DNA of 64,000 bases from Synchiropus splendidus (GCF_027744825.2 NC_071340.1:5148501-5212500); one strand, 5' to 3'; shown: positions 38,001-53,000, counted from the stretch's first letter. The notes: generated by a model from the letters alone, not told the origin. Translations and numbers: made by a program.

Positions 38001-41000
38001 GAGCGGACAGAAAAAGTTGACAAGAGAAGAGTTTCAAATACAACAAATACATAGAGAACAAGATGATTTTTCCTCCAATATGCCTGCCGCGGGGCACTGA
38101 GTACAGAGTTCAATTGTCTCTTAATTTAGGGAAAGAGAAATGTAGCTCTTGTGCCTGTAGGCAATATCACAACAATATCAAAAAAGAGTGAATACATATT
38201 TTTGGCTTACCCAGGCCACTGCCATGATGCCCAGAGCAAACAGACTTGGTCCAAGCAGGTTCCACAGACCGTGACGGTCCAGTTGCAGAGCCATCGACAG
38301 AGACATGGCCCCCAGCAGATACAGGACCTGAACAAGCACAAACAGACAGGGCAATGAAAATCACAGGCAAACACTGAGTCATCTGAGTGGTACGTTACTG
38401 AAATGTACACATTCAGCTAATGAAGCGTCGAAAAAAAACACCTGTGCACACGTGGACCATGATTCATTTCAAAATGATTCTTTATTTTCTCACAAATAAA
38501 CAGTCCAGGGCGTCTTTTGATAAACGCATCCCTCACCTTGTCAGTGTGAAAACAAACTAAAACAGTCTCCACAATGACAAGTCTGTCATCCGGCAGATGC
38601 TCTCCCTGATCAAAACGCTCACCCTCAGCTGAGCAATTGTGTTTTAAAATCATTATAGTGGAGAGCTTTGTGCAGCTCAACCCTGTGATTCGCACAAATA
38701 GCCTAGTGAACCTGCTAATCCATGATTGTATGTAAATGGAACTCATCCGGTGGTATTAGGAACCACTTCAAGAGGTGAGGATTCCACTGGTCCATCAGCT
38801 CAGTGGCTGGTGCAACAGCAGTGTGATGAGATAGCACACAGACAGTAACAAGCATTCTACGTTCCAGTTGTTTGTACTTGGTGTTCTAGCGCAAGACCGG
38901 ACTTAGTCGCCAATTAATTGTATTTTCCAATGACTGCTGAAGAATAAACCGCAAGTGAGTGATTCACAAGAGGTTTTTTTTTTTTTTTTCGTGACGCTGT
39001 CATCTATGTAATTGAAGGCCCTGCTTGTGTCTGGCTTACACACTTAACACGCCACCAGCACTGACGCTTTTGCTGTCTTGATATGTGTGTTGAGTTTTCA
39101 CCACCACAGAAAAATGACTCTTCTCGCTCGGCTTCCTGAGTCTCTGAACCATACAGTTCCACAACCCGCCTTCTCTTCGCGTCACTTGATCACAGTCTAG
39201 AACGCTGAGTGATCTCAACAGGGCATGTTTGGACATTTGAGGTCAGAAAAAGGAGTTAGAGAATGGTCACTGGTTATTGCCAGTTCTACGTTCCAAATGA
39301 CATTCCCACTTTTAGACTTTGAGAATTAGTTTGGACACAAATTATAAACTGGAAATCAGTTCAGACTGGATAAGGTTAACAATCAAACCTGAAGAGTATA
39401 CTGTCTTGTCGTCTTAACTATATTTCCATTTTAGTTTTCCATCATTTTAGAATTTAGATTTCAGAATCTCAGATTTATTTGACCGTACACTATGAACACA
39501 CGTGTGACGTTGACTATAGTCAACTGAAATCCACTGCACTATGCAAACAAAGCATATGTACATGTTTAAAACAACAAATTTACTAGAGCATAGCTCTATG
39601 TGTAGTGTTGCTTCTATGTTATTGAAATCTCTCACATTTAAAAGTAAGAGGCCTACGCCAAATATCTAAATTAGCAACCAGAGTCTTTTGCAACCATTGA
39701 CTAAAGTAGCGGAACACTGATCATTTCCCCAATAGAAACTGAACTGAAACAAGTGGTAAAAATGGGAGCTAAATTTAACACATCCTAACAGGTCACACGA
39801 TGAAACTGGATCAGAAAGATTATCTGCACCTCTAACAGTTTCAGTTCAGGGTTCTGGTCGCGCTGGATGGAAGTTTGGATTTTCAAGCAGGCGAGGGTGA
39901 GTTGCCGGCAGGAGAACAATACTAATGGGACGCAAGCGGAGTGGAGTGGAGTAGTGTGGCGCTGCCCAAGGACCGAACGGCAACAGCAATCTGTCACCCA
40001 GCTCTGCTGGGTCCCACTGAACATGCATGTGTACATGTTCATATGTATGTGGGTGTGAATGCATGAGCACTCACAGGCTGGTACGTGTCTGTAATGAATC
40101 TTCATCCATCACCGTGTTGACAGAAGAGGCTGCAGGAGCTATTGCAGGCGTCCTATTTTTATCGCCTGCATGTGTTTTTGACGCACAAAGCTGCAGCGTC
40201 TGTGAAGGTGTCAACTCCTGCAAAGGCCACGATAAATAAAACACCTACTGGAAATCAACTTTGACCCAAACCACAATTTATGTATAATTTGCTCCACCTA
40301 GTGCTTTTTTTTCCGAATCCTCGAGTCGAGCTGAGCCAGAAAAATAGCCACGAAGCGACTCCTCGGGTCAGGTACGATCATCATGACTTCCTCGTGTTTG
40401 TCTTCTTTCTTTCTATTGTATAAACATCTCAGAGATGATTTCCCCCTTTATAAAAGTAACTATAATAAATGCTTAAAACAGCGTTTGAAGGTTTGGTGTC
40501 TCCGCTTCTTCATCCCTACAATGAATCCACAATAAATCTTTCTGGGTCACAATAGAAGAACCTGTCGACCAGAAGAGTCCGCATGCCAGTCGTATGACTA
40601 CAACAGACTGCGAGAACGCTATAGACGGAAGAACTGATGAGAATATTATGACATCATCAAGGCGAGAATCAAACCAAACCAATGTTGTCGACAGCTACGT
40701 TCAGGTCTTATTCTTAATTATAATAATTTCTCTATGCATTATGAGATGCTTATGCTTTTTACTCCTATCGTCTATGTACTTGGATTGTTCATCAGGCCAT
40801 TAGCATGCAACTAAACCAGGGGTGTCAAACTGGTCCTCAGAGGACCACTGTGGGTGCAGGCTAAACTCGACACTCAGTCCAACTTCAATCCACAATAATC
40901 CAATAAAAGGCGCTTCACTCGGAAGGAAACAACTGAATGACTTGACTTGACTTGACTTGACTTGACTTGACTTTGACTCGATGTGACGCAGACCTGACAA

Positions 41001-44000
41001 GACGGTACACACAGACAATGAGCACAGAAACATAGGGGCAGTTAAGGGGAACAAAGCCAAACACCATGTTCAATCAATTACCGGAATTTGGGTAGATGGA
41101 GACAATGTGCACGCAGGAAGATGCCACAAACCCCACCAAAATAAAACAGGAAGTGGATGAGAACAAGACAACAGAAAGTACAAATTAAGCTTAGCTAACC
41201 ATGGCTCGACATAACAAAACGTAACCTAATTGACAACACGTAACACTGCGCTTGCAGGATTGGAACAAAACCCACACCTGAACTAAACAGTTATAATGTT
41301 GTCAGGGTTATTTGAATGAGAATCTGCTCTCCAGATAGGATGACAGCCTTCACCCTCACCCCTGCTTTAGACAGAACGGACCCAACTTCCTCATTATATA
41401 AAGAGGACTGTGTTCTCAAAGAAAATGTTGGTCCATTCCTCATATCAAAGAGGGTTCTCAAAGGAAAGATAGAAGGTGTGGATTTCAAAAAAACCTCTGA
41501 GCCCAAAATGTCCTTGTGCTCCCGCAAACCGCTCGTGGGGTCACAAGTGACTGAGTCACGTGAAGGCCGTAATCGACAAATCCATTTCTTGTTCACTAAA
41601 GCTTGCAAATAACCACAAGAACAAAAAAACATCCATAAACTTTTAAAAGCTCAATATACCTGAAGGTGAGCAAGTAAACAGAAAATAATGAACCTTACAG
41701 GCGGTAAAAATGATGAATGGCTGAAGCCATGCACAGACAATGATTTTATGTCTGTGAAACAAACACAATGACTGAAAATGTGTCATTATTGATGGTTCCA
41801 CAACTGACTTTACAGGCCATGTGGTGATTTAGAATCCAAACCTGAAGCTGTCATACTTTATTGCTTCTGGCTTCTGTCTGTGGTGAGCATACCGGCAGAG
41901 CAAGCCACAGGCGCCAAACGACTGTTATGAAAAAAAGAGTATTGCAACAACTGCCCCCCGCCCAAAGTGATTCATATGATTCTGTCGCTGCGACCTTCAC
42001 TGCAGATTAATGCACGTCTTGAAGCACTCCCTTCAAACGGACCGACCTTGGGATATATTCTGTTGTCATATTTTTGTAGACTTTAAGACCTTTGAAGAGA
42101 AAAATATTAAATGCTTCCCCTCCCTCACAGAGGTCGTTCACCCTCTGATGCTCAGGAGCGTAAAATGCCCAGACACACAGTTTGTCTCGATGGTACACAA
42201 ACACATTGCCAGTCCTGACATGTGCAATTTGATTAGTGAGTGTGTACTGCAGTGCTCAGCGAAAATGAAAACTCTAGAGGACAGCAGATGTTAGTACATT
42301 CTCATCCTTCCACCCTCCCCCTTCTTCCCTATGTCTCACTTATGGACACAAATACAAACACACACTAGGCAACACACCCCTCGAGGGAGTGCTCCATCGT
42401 GTGCAGCCAGGCAGTGACCCGGGGAGAAGGTGCACCTGTTAGTGTATGCTGTTATCCACCCCAACATGTCAACAACCTGGATGTAGCCACATGCACCACT
42501 GAAGCTAACACACTGGCCTTTCAATTTAGAGGCTCTTCTCCACAGTAACCCTTAATCCTTCACTACTGGAGGACTCACCACAAATTTTTGGCTCATGACA
42601 AGAAGTTCTCAGCGCATATAGAGCGAAGTTCACGATAGCAGACTCGCTGGCAAAATGAAACCATTGAGTTATTGCAACTGAACTGTGGCAGGAGGCTACG
42701 GTCAATCCAGACCAGAACCTCCCGTCACAAGAACAGCTTCTTCCATTCAGCCGTCAGACTGAGTAACGTTACATTACACACCTAGGGGCAATTTTAGACT
42801 GTTGGATTAACCTACTGAGCATGAGCATTTATTGGACTGTGGGAGGAAACCGGAGAACCCGGAGAAAACAGGCGCAGGTAAATCGATAAGCATGTTATTA
42901 AATGAATAGGAATGAGACCAAAAGGCATTTTGTTTGACTTGCCAATCCCGCAAGCTATTCAGCCATCAAATCACCTTCATTTGTCCCTGTGACATGAGCC
43001 GCACACTTACAATCTGCTTGGTTGTCTTCACCTACATCCTTCCAGCACTCATTCTTGGACAAGACCACCTGTTACCATCCTGTTTCGTTTCCGTCCCTGC
43101 CTCACTCTTGGACTGCTCTGGGATCATCTCAACTTCTTGACTTTGGTGGAGCGCACTGAGTACAGTTACATGATGGCACAGAAGACCAAATTATTGCGTT
43201 AGTCCAGCTAAATTCGGACTTGTAAAATGCATGTAAAAACATTTTTCTACTGGAGACTACTGGAGAGACTACACAACCTGGATAATATGGTTAATAGCTT
43301 GACTGAGCAAGAATGTAGCCGTGTAGCTCGACTATGACTATGACCTGTTAGCCTCAATGGCTCGTCCTTGTATGGCCATAGGAAATGGCAGGACTGAAAG
43401 CCTCAGGGTGCCACCCCTGATCACAGTGCTACTAGTATCATAGTTCGATTCTCTCTGCACTGCATGGAAACCAGGAGAACATGATGCAATCAGACTCAGC
43501 AACTTAGTCGAGCTATTGCGATAGTCGGGCTGCAGTTACTGTAAGACGTCTTCTTTAGAGCCCATGTAATATGCTGACTGTCAGACTTGGTGTTGAATCT
43601 CAACACGCTGTCCATGTAAACAATGTGTTTTGCTGCTCTGCATCAACACAAAGTTTTGTTTAGAGTGTCTGTGCATTGATGGCCTAACACAAACAAGCTG
43701 TGACACTTCATTGAAAATGAAAGCAGATTAAATACAATATCCTTATCCTATCCATGCTCTACGCTTTCTTCCTGACTTCAATTGCTGAAACAAGAAGTGT
43801 GTGGGACATGATGCCTGACTGTAGAAGCAGGTCAGTCAACCAACCTGTTTGATGATGGACTTCAGTCTGGCCATGGCGATCACAGTGACCCAGACGGACA
43901 TGAGCGAGCCCAGGAAGTCACAGAACTGCAGGACATCATACTCCATGATGCAGAAGACGACGATGCCCGGCTGATCGCAAGCATGGTAAAACTGTGAGAG

Positions 44001-47000
44001 ACAAGAATAACAATGAAAAAATACAGCTGTGCATTGTAAATCTTAGATGTTCTCAGTTAAATTGAAGTGCAGGTGTAAAAGATGCGCCTGTGGCCGAGAT
44101 TTATCACCAACCAGAGGAAGTAGTTGTTGCCAGTTTTATGTTGTCTGAATGAATGGAACCAAATTCCACTGAGAGATCACTTGGCCAATTGTGATTCAGC
44201 CGATATTTATAGCTGTTAATTGGCTGGCTGTCAGTAAACCAATCCTACGCCTTATTTGCTATTCTTCATGACCTTCCAAAACCATGGGATTCACAATTAC
44301 ATACATACTTCTAAAGAACAAAGCTCTGCTGGAGTGATATGTAAAGAGGAGTAACTGCACCTAAAAGGCTCAATTAGTTGCTTTTCTAATCTCATATTTT
44401 CTCACAGCTGCAGTGCCGTAATATTTCCTTTGGTGTATTTTAATCAAGAAACTTGCTGACTTTAAGTGTGTCACCGTCTTACATCAGTTGCAGCAGTCTT
44501 CCATCCTTTTAACGCAAAACTCAATTCTGAAGAATAAGGAATTCCTGGGCGGTGATTCTCCAGGTGCCCATTTCCTTTGTATCTCTTCTCTTTCATGTTC
44601 ATATTTTCCCTTCTGCGGTAAATTGAATGTGGCTCTTCCTAAAACTTGAGGCAGCAGTCATGTCAATTAACTGTGCCCGAGATTCTCAAGGAGGTGCTCG
44701 TCCTCGTAGTCCTCGTAGCCATGTTTGTAGTTGGACTTATACTATACATCGACCGAGACAAATATACATCGACCGAGACGTCTGGAACCCCAAAATCATG
44801 AATTATGCTGCGTGGCTGACTTTTAATTTTTTTTTATTTGTAGACAGAATTTTATTGCCTGCTCAGCAGACTTAAGTGCATCTGTCCGTCAATAAGCCAA
44901 TCCATTCTTTTCCTCTTATTCAAAGTCGGATGATTTGGGAGACTGGGAGTCCTGGTTCTTCCCGAGGGCCTCCACCCTTGTGGACATGCATGGGACACAT
45001 TCACAAGAGCGGTATCAGGAAAGCATCCTGACAACCAGTTCTATTCAAAACCAGTCTTGCATGGTAATGCTTCTTACTTCAAGTGAGTCCAGACACCTAT
45101 GAAGAAACTCATTCGGCTACTAGTGCTCGCAACCAAAGCTAGTGAAACAGGTGAGAGAAGAAATCAACTTCTCTTATAGTAGAGCTCTTGTATCACCACA
45201 ACCCCCAGCAGGGCTGTACACATTGAGACCGGTAGTGGTGCTCGAGCACTAGGCCTTTTCTATGAGTGACTTTTAGAAAAGTGTCCCTGGTGAGGAACAA
45301 TTCCGCCCAAATGTATTTTGGTGTCTGACGGGGCATGTATTGGAATTCTTATGAGAATCAATTCTGACCTGTAGCACGGATCCCGCAAGCCTAACCAAGC
45401 GGCTCCTTTGATCTGTAGCATCAGACTGGTGAACACTGTATTTGAGTGAGCCATTCATTTGGCGTAGTGTTTTATTAGCACCTGGATAATGTGATTAATA
45501 GCTCAACTCAGCTAGCATGTAGCCAAGTAGCTGGACTATGATCGGACTGGGTGATGTGTGGCTGCGCGAGCTCCAGCTACACAGCGGAAGTAAACAAACT
45601 CCATGACTAATCATAGTCTAATGGTGTCTAATAACCTTGTTTTTTGAGAAGTTGTGAGTGTAACCTGATGCTTAGTATGTGTGTCTTAGCCAATACACAT
45701 AACAAACTTGATCAGCTGTTAACCTCCAGTTTCCCGAGGCCATCCCTAATTTTTTTTGTGCCAAGGACCGGTTTACTGTCAGACAATATGTTCATGGACC
45801 GGCCTTTAAGGTGTGGTGGATAAGCAGAACAAAATTAAAAGAGACAACTGACTAGGTAGTCTGCTGAAAATAAATATCCACTCTGTACTGATATGCCACT
45901 TTATTACAGAATGACCAGCGGTGTGTGAGACCTATTCCACTTACAACAAATTCTGCTTAGACTCTCATTTCCTGTCAAAGGTGTGCTACAAGTGGACTGT
46001 TATATATGACCAGACAGGTTGGACCAAAGCATGAGAGGTCAGGGATATCAGCCATTTAACTATGACAGTCAGTGACTTTGGAAGCATTGTGTCATGATTC
46101 CGCTGTTATTTTGGTCCCTTGAGTCCCGTTTTGCTTTCTCCCTCCTGTCTTCCTGTTCCTGTGGCACACAGCCGATCAACCCCGAATCTTCCAAGCTTAA
46201 GAACACCTGGACTCCAGCAACGTGTGCCAGATCGACTCCACTGCTCCCACTGGTAATCTGCTCCATTCGGTCCGCTCTTCTTTGCTGGTGTACATTTTAT
46301 GTCGTTTTTGAATTGTCTTCTGTTCACCTTTCTAAACCCTGGTGCTCTGAGTTTATGTATTTGGATTTGTACCTTTGGCTTCTTGGTTTTCTATCTTTAA
46401 TCTCTCACTCATGCGTTCATGTTGACGACCTCGATAGCTTACTTTGTTTCATTGCTCATTGTTTGTGTTCTCTTGCTACAGACTCTGTGTTCTTTCTCCC
46501 GGTTGGGTGACACTCTTTGTTTGGACTCATTCCGTTGTGGACTCTTCCCATTTTTGGTGACACTATTTTCTGTTTTCTTCTCTTGGTTCAGTTACGCCTT
46601 TTGTTATATTTTTGAATTTTCTTATTAAATAATTGTATTGACTCGCTCCAGCCTCCTGTGACTCTTTCACCACTGCACTGGGGTCCCGTCCCGCGTCTTA
46701 AACCGTGACACATTGCCTTTCATGTCTGGATGAGTGCTCCTAACAATCAAGGTCAGACTGGTTGTCAGTTTTGCATAACAATCGGCCAACATTTGATTTA
46801 TTTAAATCTCGCTTGGAGCAGATTGAAAAAACAGTTCTAATCATTTGCATCCCTGAGTCCTATTCTTTCATATTTTCCACAACTGTTTTGCACATGTTGG
46901 TGGATGCAATCTTTTGGTTTGTTAGTTTTCCAGTGTGGCTTTTTTCTTAGATGTCGATTGGTGGACTGAACGTCATGTTCACGTGCTTCGAAGTCTCTTC

Positions 47001-50000
47001 TCTTCAGCAGTCATGTTTTTGTGTCTCATACATTTTTATATAGTGTCACAAACCGTTGCAGTAGTCTAAATGAGAAGACAAGGAAGGCACGTATAAGCAA
47101 ATGCAGATCAGTTTAGAGATTTTCCTGGACTGAAAGAAACTATTTCAATCACTAGAACTTTTGCTGCAGGCAGTTTGCACCTAACCATTGTTTTAATTGC
47201 AAAAGACATTATTATTATCACAAGTGTTTAGTTCCTGTGCCTCTGAGGACTTAAAAGAACAACACAGCTGGATGCTGTCAGCGAATAAGTGAAAAGCATC
47301 TTAAAATTGAATAAAATCCTCATCTATCAGAATCTGTTGGACCTCCGTTGGTAACAAGAACAGTAATAGAGATATGGAAAAAAAAGGCTTGACAACGCTC
47401 AGCGGACTAAAAGACCCTCAGTCCTGAAGCAATGATCGCAGGTGTTTCTCTTTCAACCTCTGTGATAATACCATAGCGGTCCTAACATTGCCCGGCGCCA
47501 TCTATTTTCCAAGGCCACTACTGTGTCTGAGGAGCTGCACGAGTTACTCACCGTGGAGAAGAACATGGTGAAGATATAGACAGAAGCCTCCAGCAGGTAG
47601 TGGCTCCGCACTGCGATGACCACAGGCGGGACGAACATCAGGTTACTGAGGCAAAGCAGCAGCGTGGAGAGGAGCTGGAAACTGTAGGAATAAGCCTCCG
47701 AGTTGTCGGTACAGCCCCAGCCGTCCCAGCCTAACAGCGGGAGAGCAGAGGATGAAAATTCATCTGTCTCCCTTCATCTACTTCAACTTACACAAAAAGT
47801 GTCCTTAAGTAAACTTCCAAAAGTCTAAAATGAAGATCTGTGCATTCAATGGAGATAAAGGATGTGAATGGACCGACCAACTAGTCCTTGTAAACATGTC
47901 TCGAATTTATATTTGGAAGTGCTTTAAGCTCATTATAGAGGGTTCTTAAGTGAAACCCTGCAGCACTGAAATGTTTTCACTTCCTGAGATGCATGTGGAT
48001 CAGCCGGTAGACTGATTGAGAGAGAATTAATGAAATAATTGCGGCGATGGGCGTGCGAGGCCAAGGGCAAGTGCTGAATAAAGAAGTGTCTGCTGTGGAG
48101 ATGAAGTTTGAATTTCAGTGAATTAAAAGCGTGTCTGATAAATCACCATCAAAGCAGGCTTTAGAAAAAATAAATCCAGCTGAGGACATGCTGCGCTGGG
48201 TTTTATAAGCTCGTCTTTTACTGAGCAGCTGCTCGTAATCACCATGTTTTTTGTCCAACCAAAAGGGGTTAGGATTCATCATGACTCATCAGACAGCGGC
48301 ACTCCGTCGTTCCAGTCGTCACACATTTTCTTATCACAGTGCTGCTTTCTCCATTAAAACACAAACTATTTGTGAAGATGTTGCTTCAAATTGAGGCTTA
48401 TCTTGACTGTCAAATTAAGCAGGAGTGTTTTTTTTATTATTAATTGTTGGTTTCTGAAGTAATTAATGTAACTTAAAGTCCGTTTGTTATTACATTTAAA
48501 AAAAAAAAAAAAAACAGTCAAAGTAATTGCTGTCCAGAGTTGTTCTCTATGGAAACTGGAGGTGATGGAGAAAATATAGAGGTGGCACACTGACAGACTG
48601 TTTGACATATCTTCAAGATTCCTTTGGGAATTCATACCTGCTTTGCATTCACACGCAGCGTAAAGGTAGTTGTTGGTGCGCAGGAGTTTGCACTGGCCAT
48701 AAGTCCCGCAGTCATTGATGCACGGAGTCAAATAAGCCCGCATGTATACCTCTGCTGTCACATTGGTGCACGACTGAAAGCTGTAGAAAATTAAAAAAAG
48801 AGACGGGCAGAATACAGATGGAGTTAGGGAACATCACGGTGATGAATCTCTGTTCAATCTAATCCCATTTGGCTCAGCTGTGCAATCTTCACACCCGATA
48901 TTAAGGTGCTTGCTAGCGAGAATGATAAACCAGTGTGGAGAACCAGGACTGCTTCATTTTCTGCTCATGATTTGAAGAATTACTTCTGCGAGTCCACGTG
49001 TTTCATTGTACGTATAACTCAGACTTCTTACACATAGTCAGACGGACAGACTGGGAGAGGAACCCTATGAGTACGCCAAGCATAAAGCATAATATTTTTT
49101 ACTACTCTCTAGGAGTGTATATAGGGAGTATACTACTCTCTAATGCCTTCACTGCACAACACAATCTTTCCAGATCAGGTCATGATGGGGATTCTCGTCT
49201 CTCGACCTCAAACGGTATCAAGAGTTCATTCAAGACCACTGGAGTGGTGCTGCTTGAAGTTTGACAGATTGTGAAGCACACGCGTCACAGAGGCGGGATA
49301 AGTGTGACAGAGCACCACCAGGAAGATAAGGGGTCGTGCTGCTAGACCAAGGGTTGCTGGAGTCCTTCCCAGCTGACCTGGGGCAGAAACGCAAACTCAG
49401 AGTGAATCCCTGTGGCTGAACAATGGATGGACTACAAGGCTGCCACACACCTACGCTACCAAATGGATATTCATGTTGCTCCTAATTAATTTTGAGGGCA
49501 TCTTTTTTCGAGTCTAAAGTTCACTACTTGATGTGCTAAAGGGCAGCCTGACAGATTTCGAATCCTGACATTTAACCCGGACATGTGCAAGCAAATATTT
49601 GAACGTGGCAGAAGGACATGCTCCTTCATTAAGCGTTGCCGTAGAGGAGCGTAGTGGAAGGACGGTTGAGGTGCAGGTCTCTGCCTGCAGTTCACTTATC
49701 CATTATCATTCACCTATATACATCTGCTGTCAGAGGATTGTTTGAACTCAGCTGTGGGAATTTGCCTGGTCACGGCTGTTCATGTGCCAAAGTGAAGGTG
49801 GAGTTCTGTTACATGGCTCCTGGAAGACGGTGAAAAGAAGGGGAAATACTGTATGTTGATGCTGAACGTCTGTCGTGCAGTATCGGTAGCTATTTTCATT
49901 CAAGACAAGTTTATTGTGCTTTATCCCCATTGCTATCTTACATTTCAAAAATAATAACATTTCCCATACTAATAAAGCTAAAAAAACACAAAACATGTGC

Positions 50001-53000
50001 ATAATTTCTTACTATTTCAGATGGATGAAGACCATCACTGTTGGTGCCATTCACTTTCACAGTTATTCCACTGATTTTTTTATCGGCTAACTATAACTAT
50101 ATTGGACCATTTGCCTGAAGACTAAACATAATGAAATTATGCTGTTTCGACACCCACAAATCCACTTGGGGGGTCCAGTTTATCTGAAAACAGATGGCAA
50201 CACATGAAGTGGGAGAAGGGAGTGTTGCTGTGTTGTGAAAATGCACAATGACTGTGATGTTCCAACAGTTTCACATGCAGAATCAATCAGGTGTTGCTGC
50301 AGGGAAGAGGAGCGGGTGTGAATGACAGGTTCTTGTCTCTGCTACAATTACGCAGATTGATAAGACTTAAAAGATAAAGACGCGAGCAGCTGTGTTAATT
50401 GAACAATGAGCTGGAGGAGAAGTGCATTTGCTACATTCTCTGGTTGAATGATTGTCAGAATAAAACCAGCAGTTACATGCCAGCCACCATCAATGCTGTT
50501 TATATATATATATAGTGATACATGTCGTGTCAGAGATAAACAAATGACACACAAGTTTATTTAATCAGAGCCATAAAGTGACACACTGCAGTGTGGGACA
50601 GCATAAATCATCAGTTGTCAGGGTTACATTCACAAAATATTCACAATCGACCACATCATCATAATCACCTGCCAAATTCCAATCGGTAACTCAGATGAAA
50701 AAAAAACCCAGTGCTAAAATGTTGGCAGCGAATCAGACTTTGTGAAAATTAAATATATGTGTATGTCACCGCTGCTGAGATGTTTTTGCCGGCGTATGTA
50801 TGTTTGAAATCTATCTATCTACAAATGTGGACTTTCTGAAACACGTCATACAACTAGATAATGCTTGATTTATTTGAAGTCAAAATGTGTTGTGGTTGTT
50901 GACACTATCGGGAACCCAGGGAGTTCTGATGGAATCTCATTGCCGATGAACAAGAATGATCTTAGAATGTAGGACAAGAAAAATGGATGAAAATCAAACT
51001 ATGGGCGGAATTGAGTTGCTTGTCTGTGGTCACAGAGTGCTTTCCTAGTGTGCATAATTTGTCTTTAGGATTATTCTAAAAATACAAGCATGCAACAGGA
51101 TGAGAAGGGAGACGTACAAAGACAATGAATGTTGGCTTGTATGTTACTTCAGTAAAGTCCACACTGCATAGCCAATGTCCAGCTTCTGAGGCTGAAGGAA
51201 AGAGACCTCCTACTACTCCAGGAAAATACTGAGGCAACACAGTCTCGCTCTGTGGAAGACACATGTTGACGTTTGGGACATGACACGACCTTATGACTGT
51301 GTTGCAAAACTTGACGGTACCATCATTATAAATATCAACATCTGAGATCAATTTCCAGTTCATCAGAGTCATCGCGTGTCCATCGCGTGTCCTGTCCAAC
51401 GTGTCCTGGGGTAGACCAGGGGCCTCCTCCCTGTTAACATATTCATACCCTTTGAAAGAATTTAGCTCTCATATTTGTGAGAATATGCCTGTCTTGTACC
51501 ATCAACCCAAAGTGTGAGACAGGAATGTATGACATTGTCCAATGTATCTAATGCAACATCTCCAGCAACACTGGAGTGCAGTGAATATTGAATGTTGAGT
51601 CGCAGGAAATGGTTTTATGGAAGGGTGTAATGGAATTGGAGGATGAAAAGACATGACAACACACCCTCTTCACGGATAGCTATTATTCTCCTCACATAGT
51701 AGAGCATGAGCTCCCCAAACTTCTTCCATCCCCTTCCACTAATGCTTCATCAATCATTTACACACTCAAAGCCATTCCATATTTAAAACCACATTTTGCA
51801 TGAGAAGCTGCGTTGTTTCCACCCAGATCTTCGACCTGCCTCTTGACAGACTTGAACACAATCATTACTTCATTATTTCTAAAGCTAATTATGTTAACTG
51901 CGCCCTTGTGAAGCCAAATGAATCTACATGGTGACAGATGGTGCAAGAATCTGCCAAAAAATACTGAGCTTGACGTCTACATTAGAGCTCTGAATTATTA
52001 ATATCAGTCAACAAAGCAGAGATTGAATGACGATCAGACGTTTGGAAAGCCCTGATTTTCTATTGTCCTCCCTTTAACTGACAGCAAATATTGTCTCAGA
52101 GAAGCTCGGTGGGGCACGCGAGGAAATGATTACACAAAGTAAAAAAATAATGAGCAGCAGTCGTACAACTGCTCACTGCACGGGAAATATCTTACACTAT
52201 GAATTTAGGCTTAAACATTTTTCAAACAGTTTTAATAGCAGAGGAGGTTATGCGTCTGAAGGTAAGTCTCAAAACCATTACAGGCATCGATGACAGGCCT
52301 TTTATTATCCCCCAACATTAGTCTTATTCCCACAGATGGTGCCTATATGGTGTCTAGAACAACACATCCCTTCTTTCTTGATTTTTGCTTGATGTGTGAT
52401 ATAGAGTGTGATTCGGCTGTCTCACCCATGTTCTGTGGCACACACCGAGCGCAGACTCAGGTACCAGGTTCCTGTTTGTGGATATGGAATCCGAAGCTTG
52501 GTGATGTTTGACGTGGCGTTCACAGATAAGAGAAACCCGGCCACCGATTCTAAAGAAGAAGAAAATAGCAAGGGATTTTAATGTCTGGAAAACTGAAACT
52601 GAAGGCAAATACATTTGTAATACATTTGTGAGCACTTCATTTTTAGTTTATGTGGCTACCTTCTGCCAAAACAACCCCAAAATATCATTTGATATGACTT
52701 GCATCGTCATTTTAGACATTTCTCTCCTTGATTTACTCTGGTTCTGCTGAGCCACCGTAATACATCTACAACATTATGAAAACAAATTAATGACCAAGGG
52801 CCACACTGGGCCCCTGGGTCAGACCAAAATGAGTTCAATCCGCTGGCTAGCTCTTTCGCCAACCCTCCTGTTCTAAAAGACGTGCCCCAGGGACCAATAT
52901 CAGTACCTCCTTTGTTTCCCTTAGACATGAATACTTCTTTGCATTTTTAATGGAAATTATATTCAAACACAACTTACATTATAGCTATATGCAGATAAAT

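Larger units (their letters stand above)
34030..38210 (-). other. tmem8b: tmem8b last intron (4.2 kb)
   Basis: Bounded by donor GTAAGCC and acceptor CATTCAG on the minus strand. It contains a SINE-like repeat (34680-34866) and the (CA)n tract (34986-35067). The remainder shows no conserved coding sequence. Confidence 0.85.
38328..43844 (-). other. tmem8b: tmem8b intron (5.5 kb)
   Basis: Bounded by donor GTTGGT and acceptor TTGTTCAG. It holds a truncated MITE end (40817), a GACTT pentanucleotide tract, a LINE 3' scrap (42685), an inverted SINE-like piece (42776) and family J repeat copy 1 (43276). I see no coding sequence. Confidence 0.85.
43992..47551 (-). other. tmem8b: tmem8b intron (3.6 kb)
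   Basis: Bounded by donor GTGAGTAA and acceptor TCTCACAG. It contains family J repeat copy 2 (45481), a transposon-like scrap (45735) and a solo LTR (46090). Nothing coding is visible. Confidence 0.85.

Noticed and set aside
46094..46510. 138-codon hydrophobic plus-strand ORF
   Set aside because: It lies wholly within the solo LTR; its hydrophobic look comes from T-rich DNA.
47060..47350. Possible dispersed fish repeat (GCAGTAGTCTAAATGAGAAG...)
   Set aside because: Resembles a remembered repeat phrase, but no second copy in the window and no ends visible.
51076..51399. Possible extra tmem8b exon (minus ORF of 107 codons)
   Set aside because: The neighbouring exons join in frame without it (GG plus C makes Gly185), and its peptide is unlike TMEM8B.
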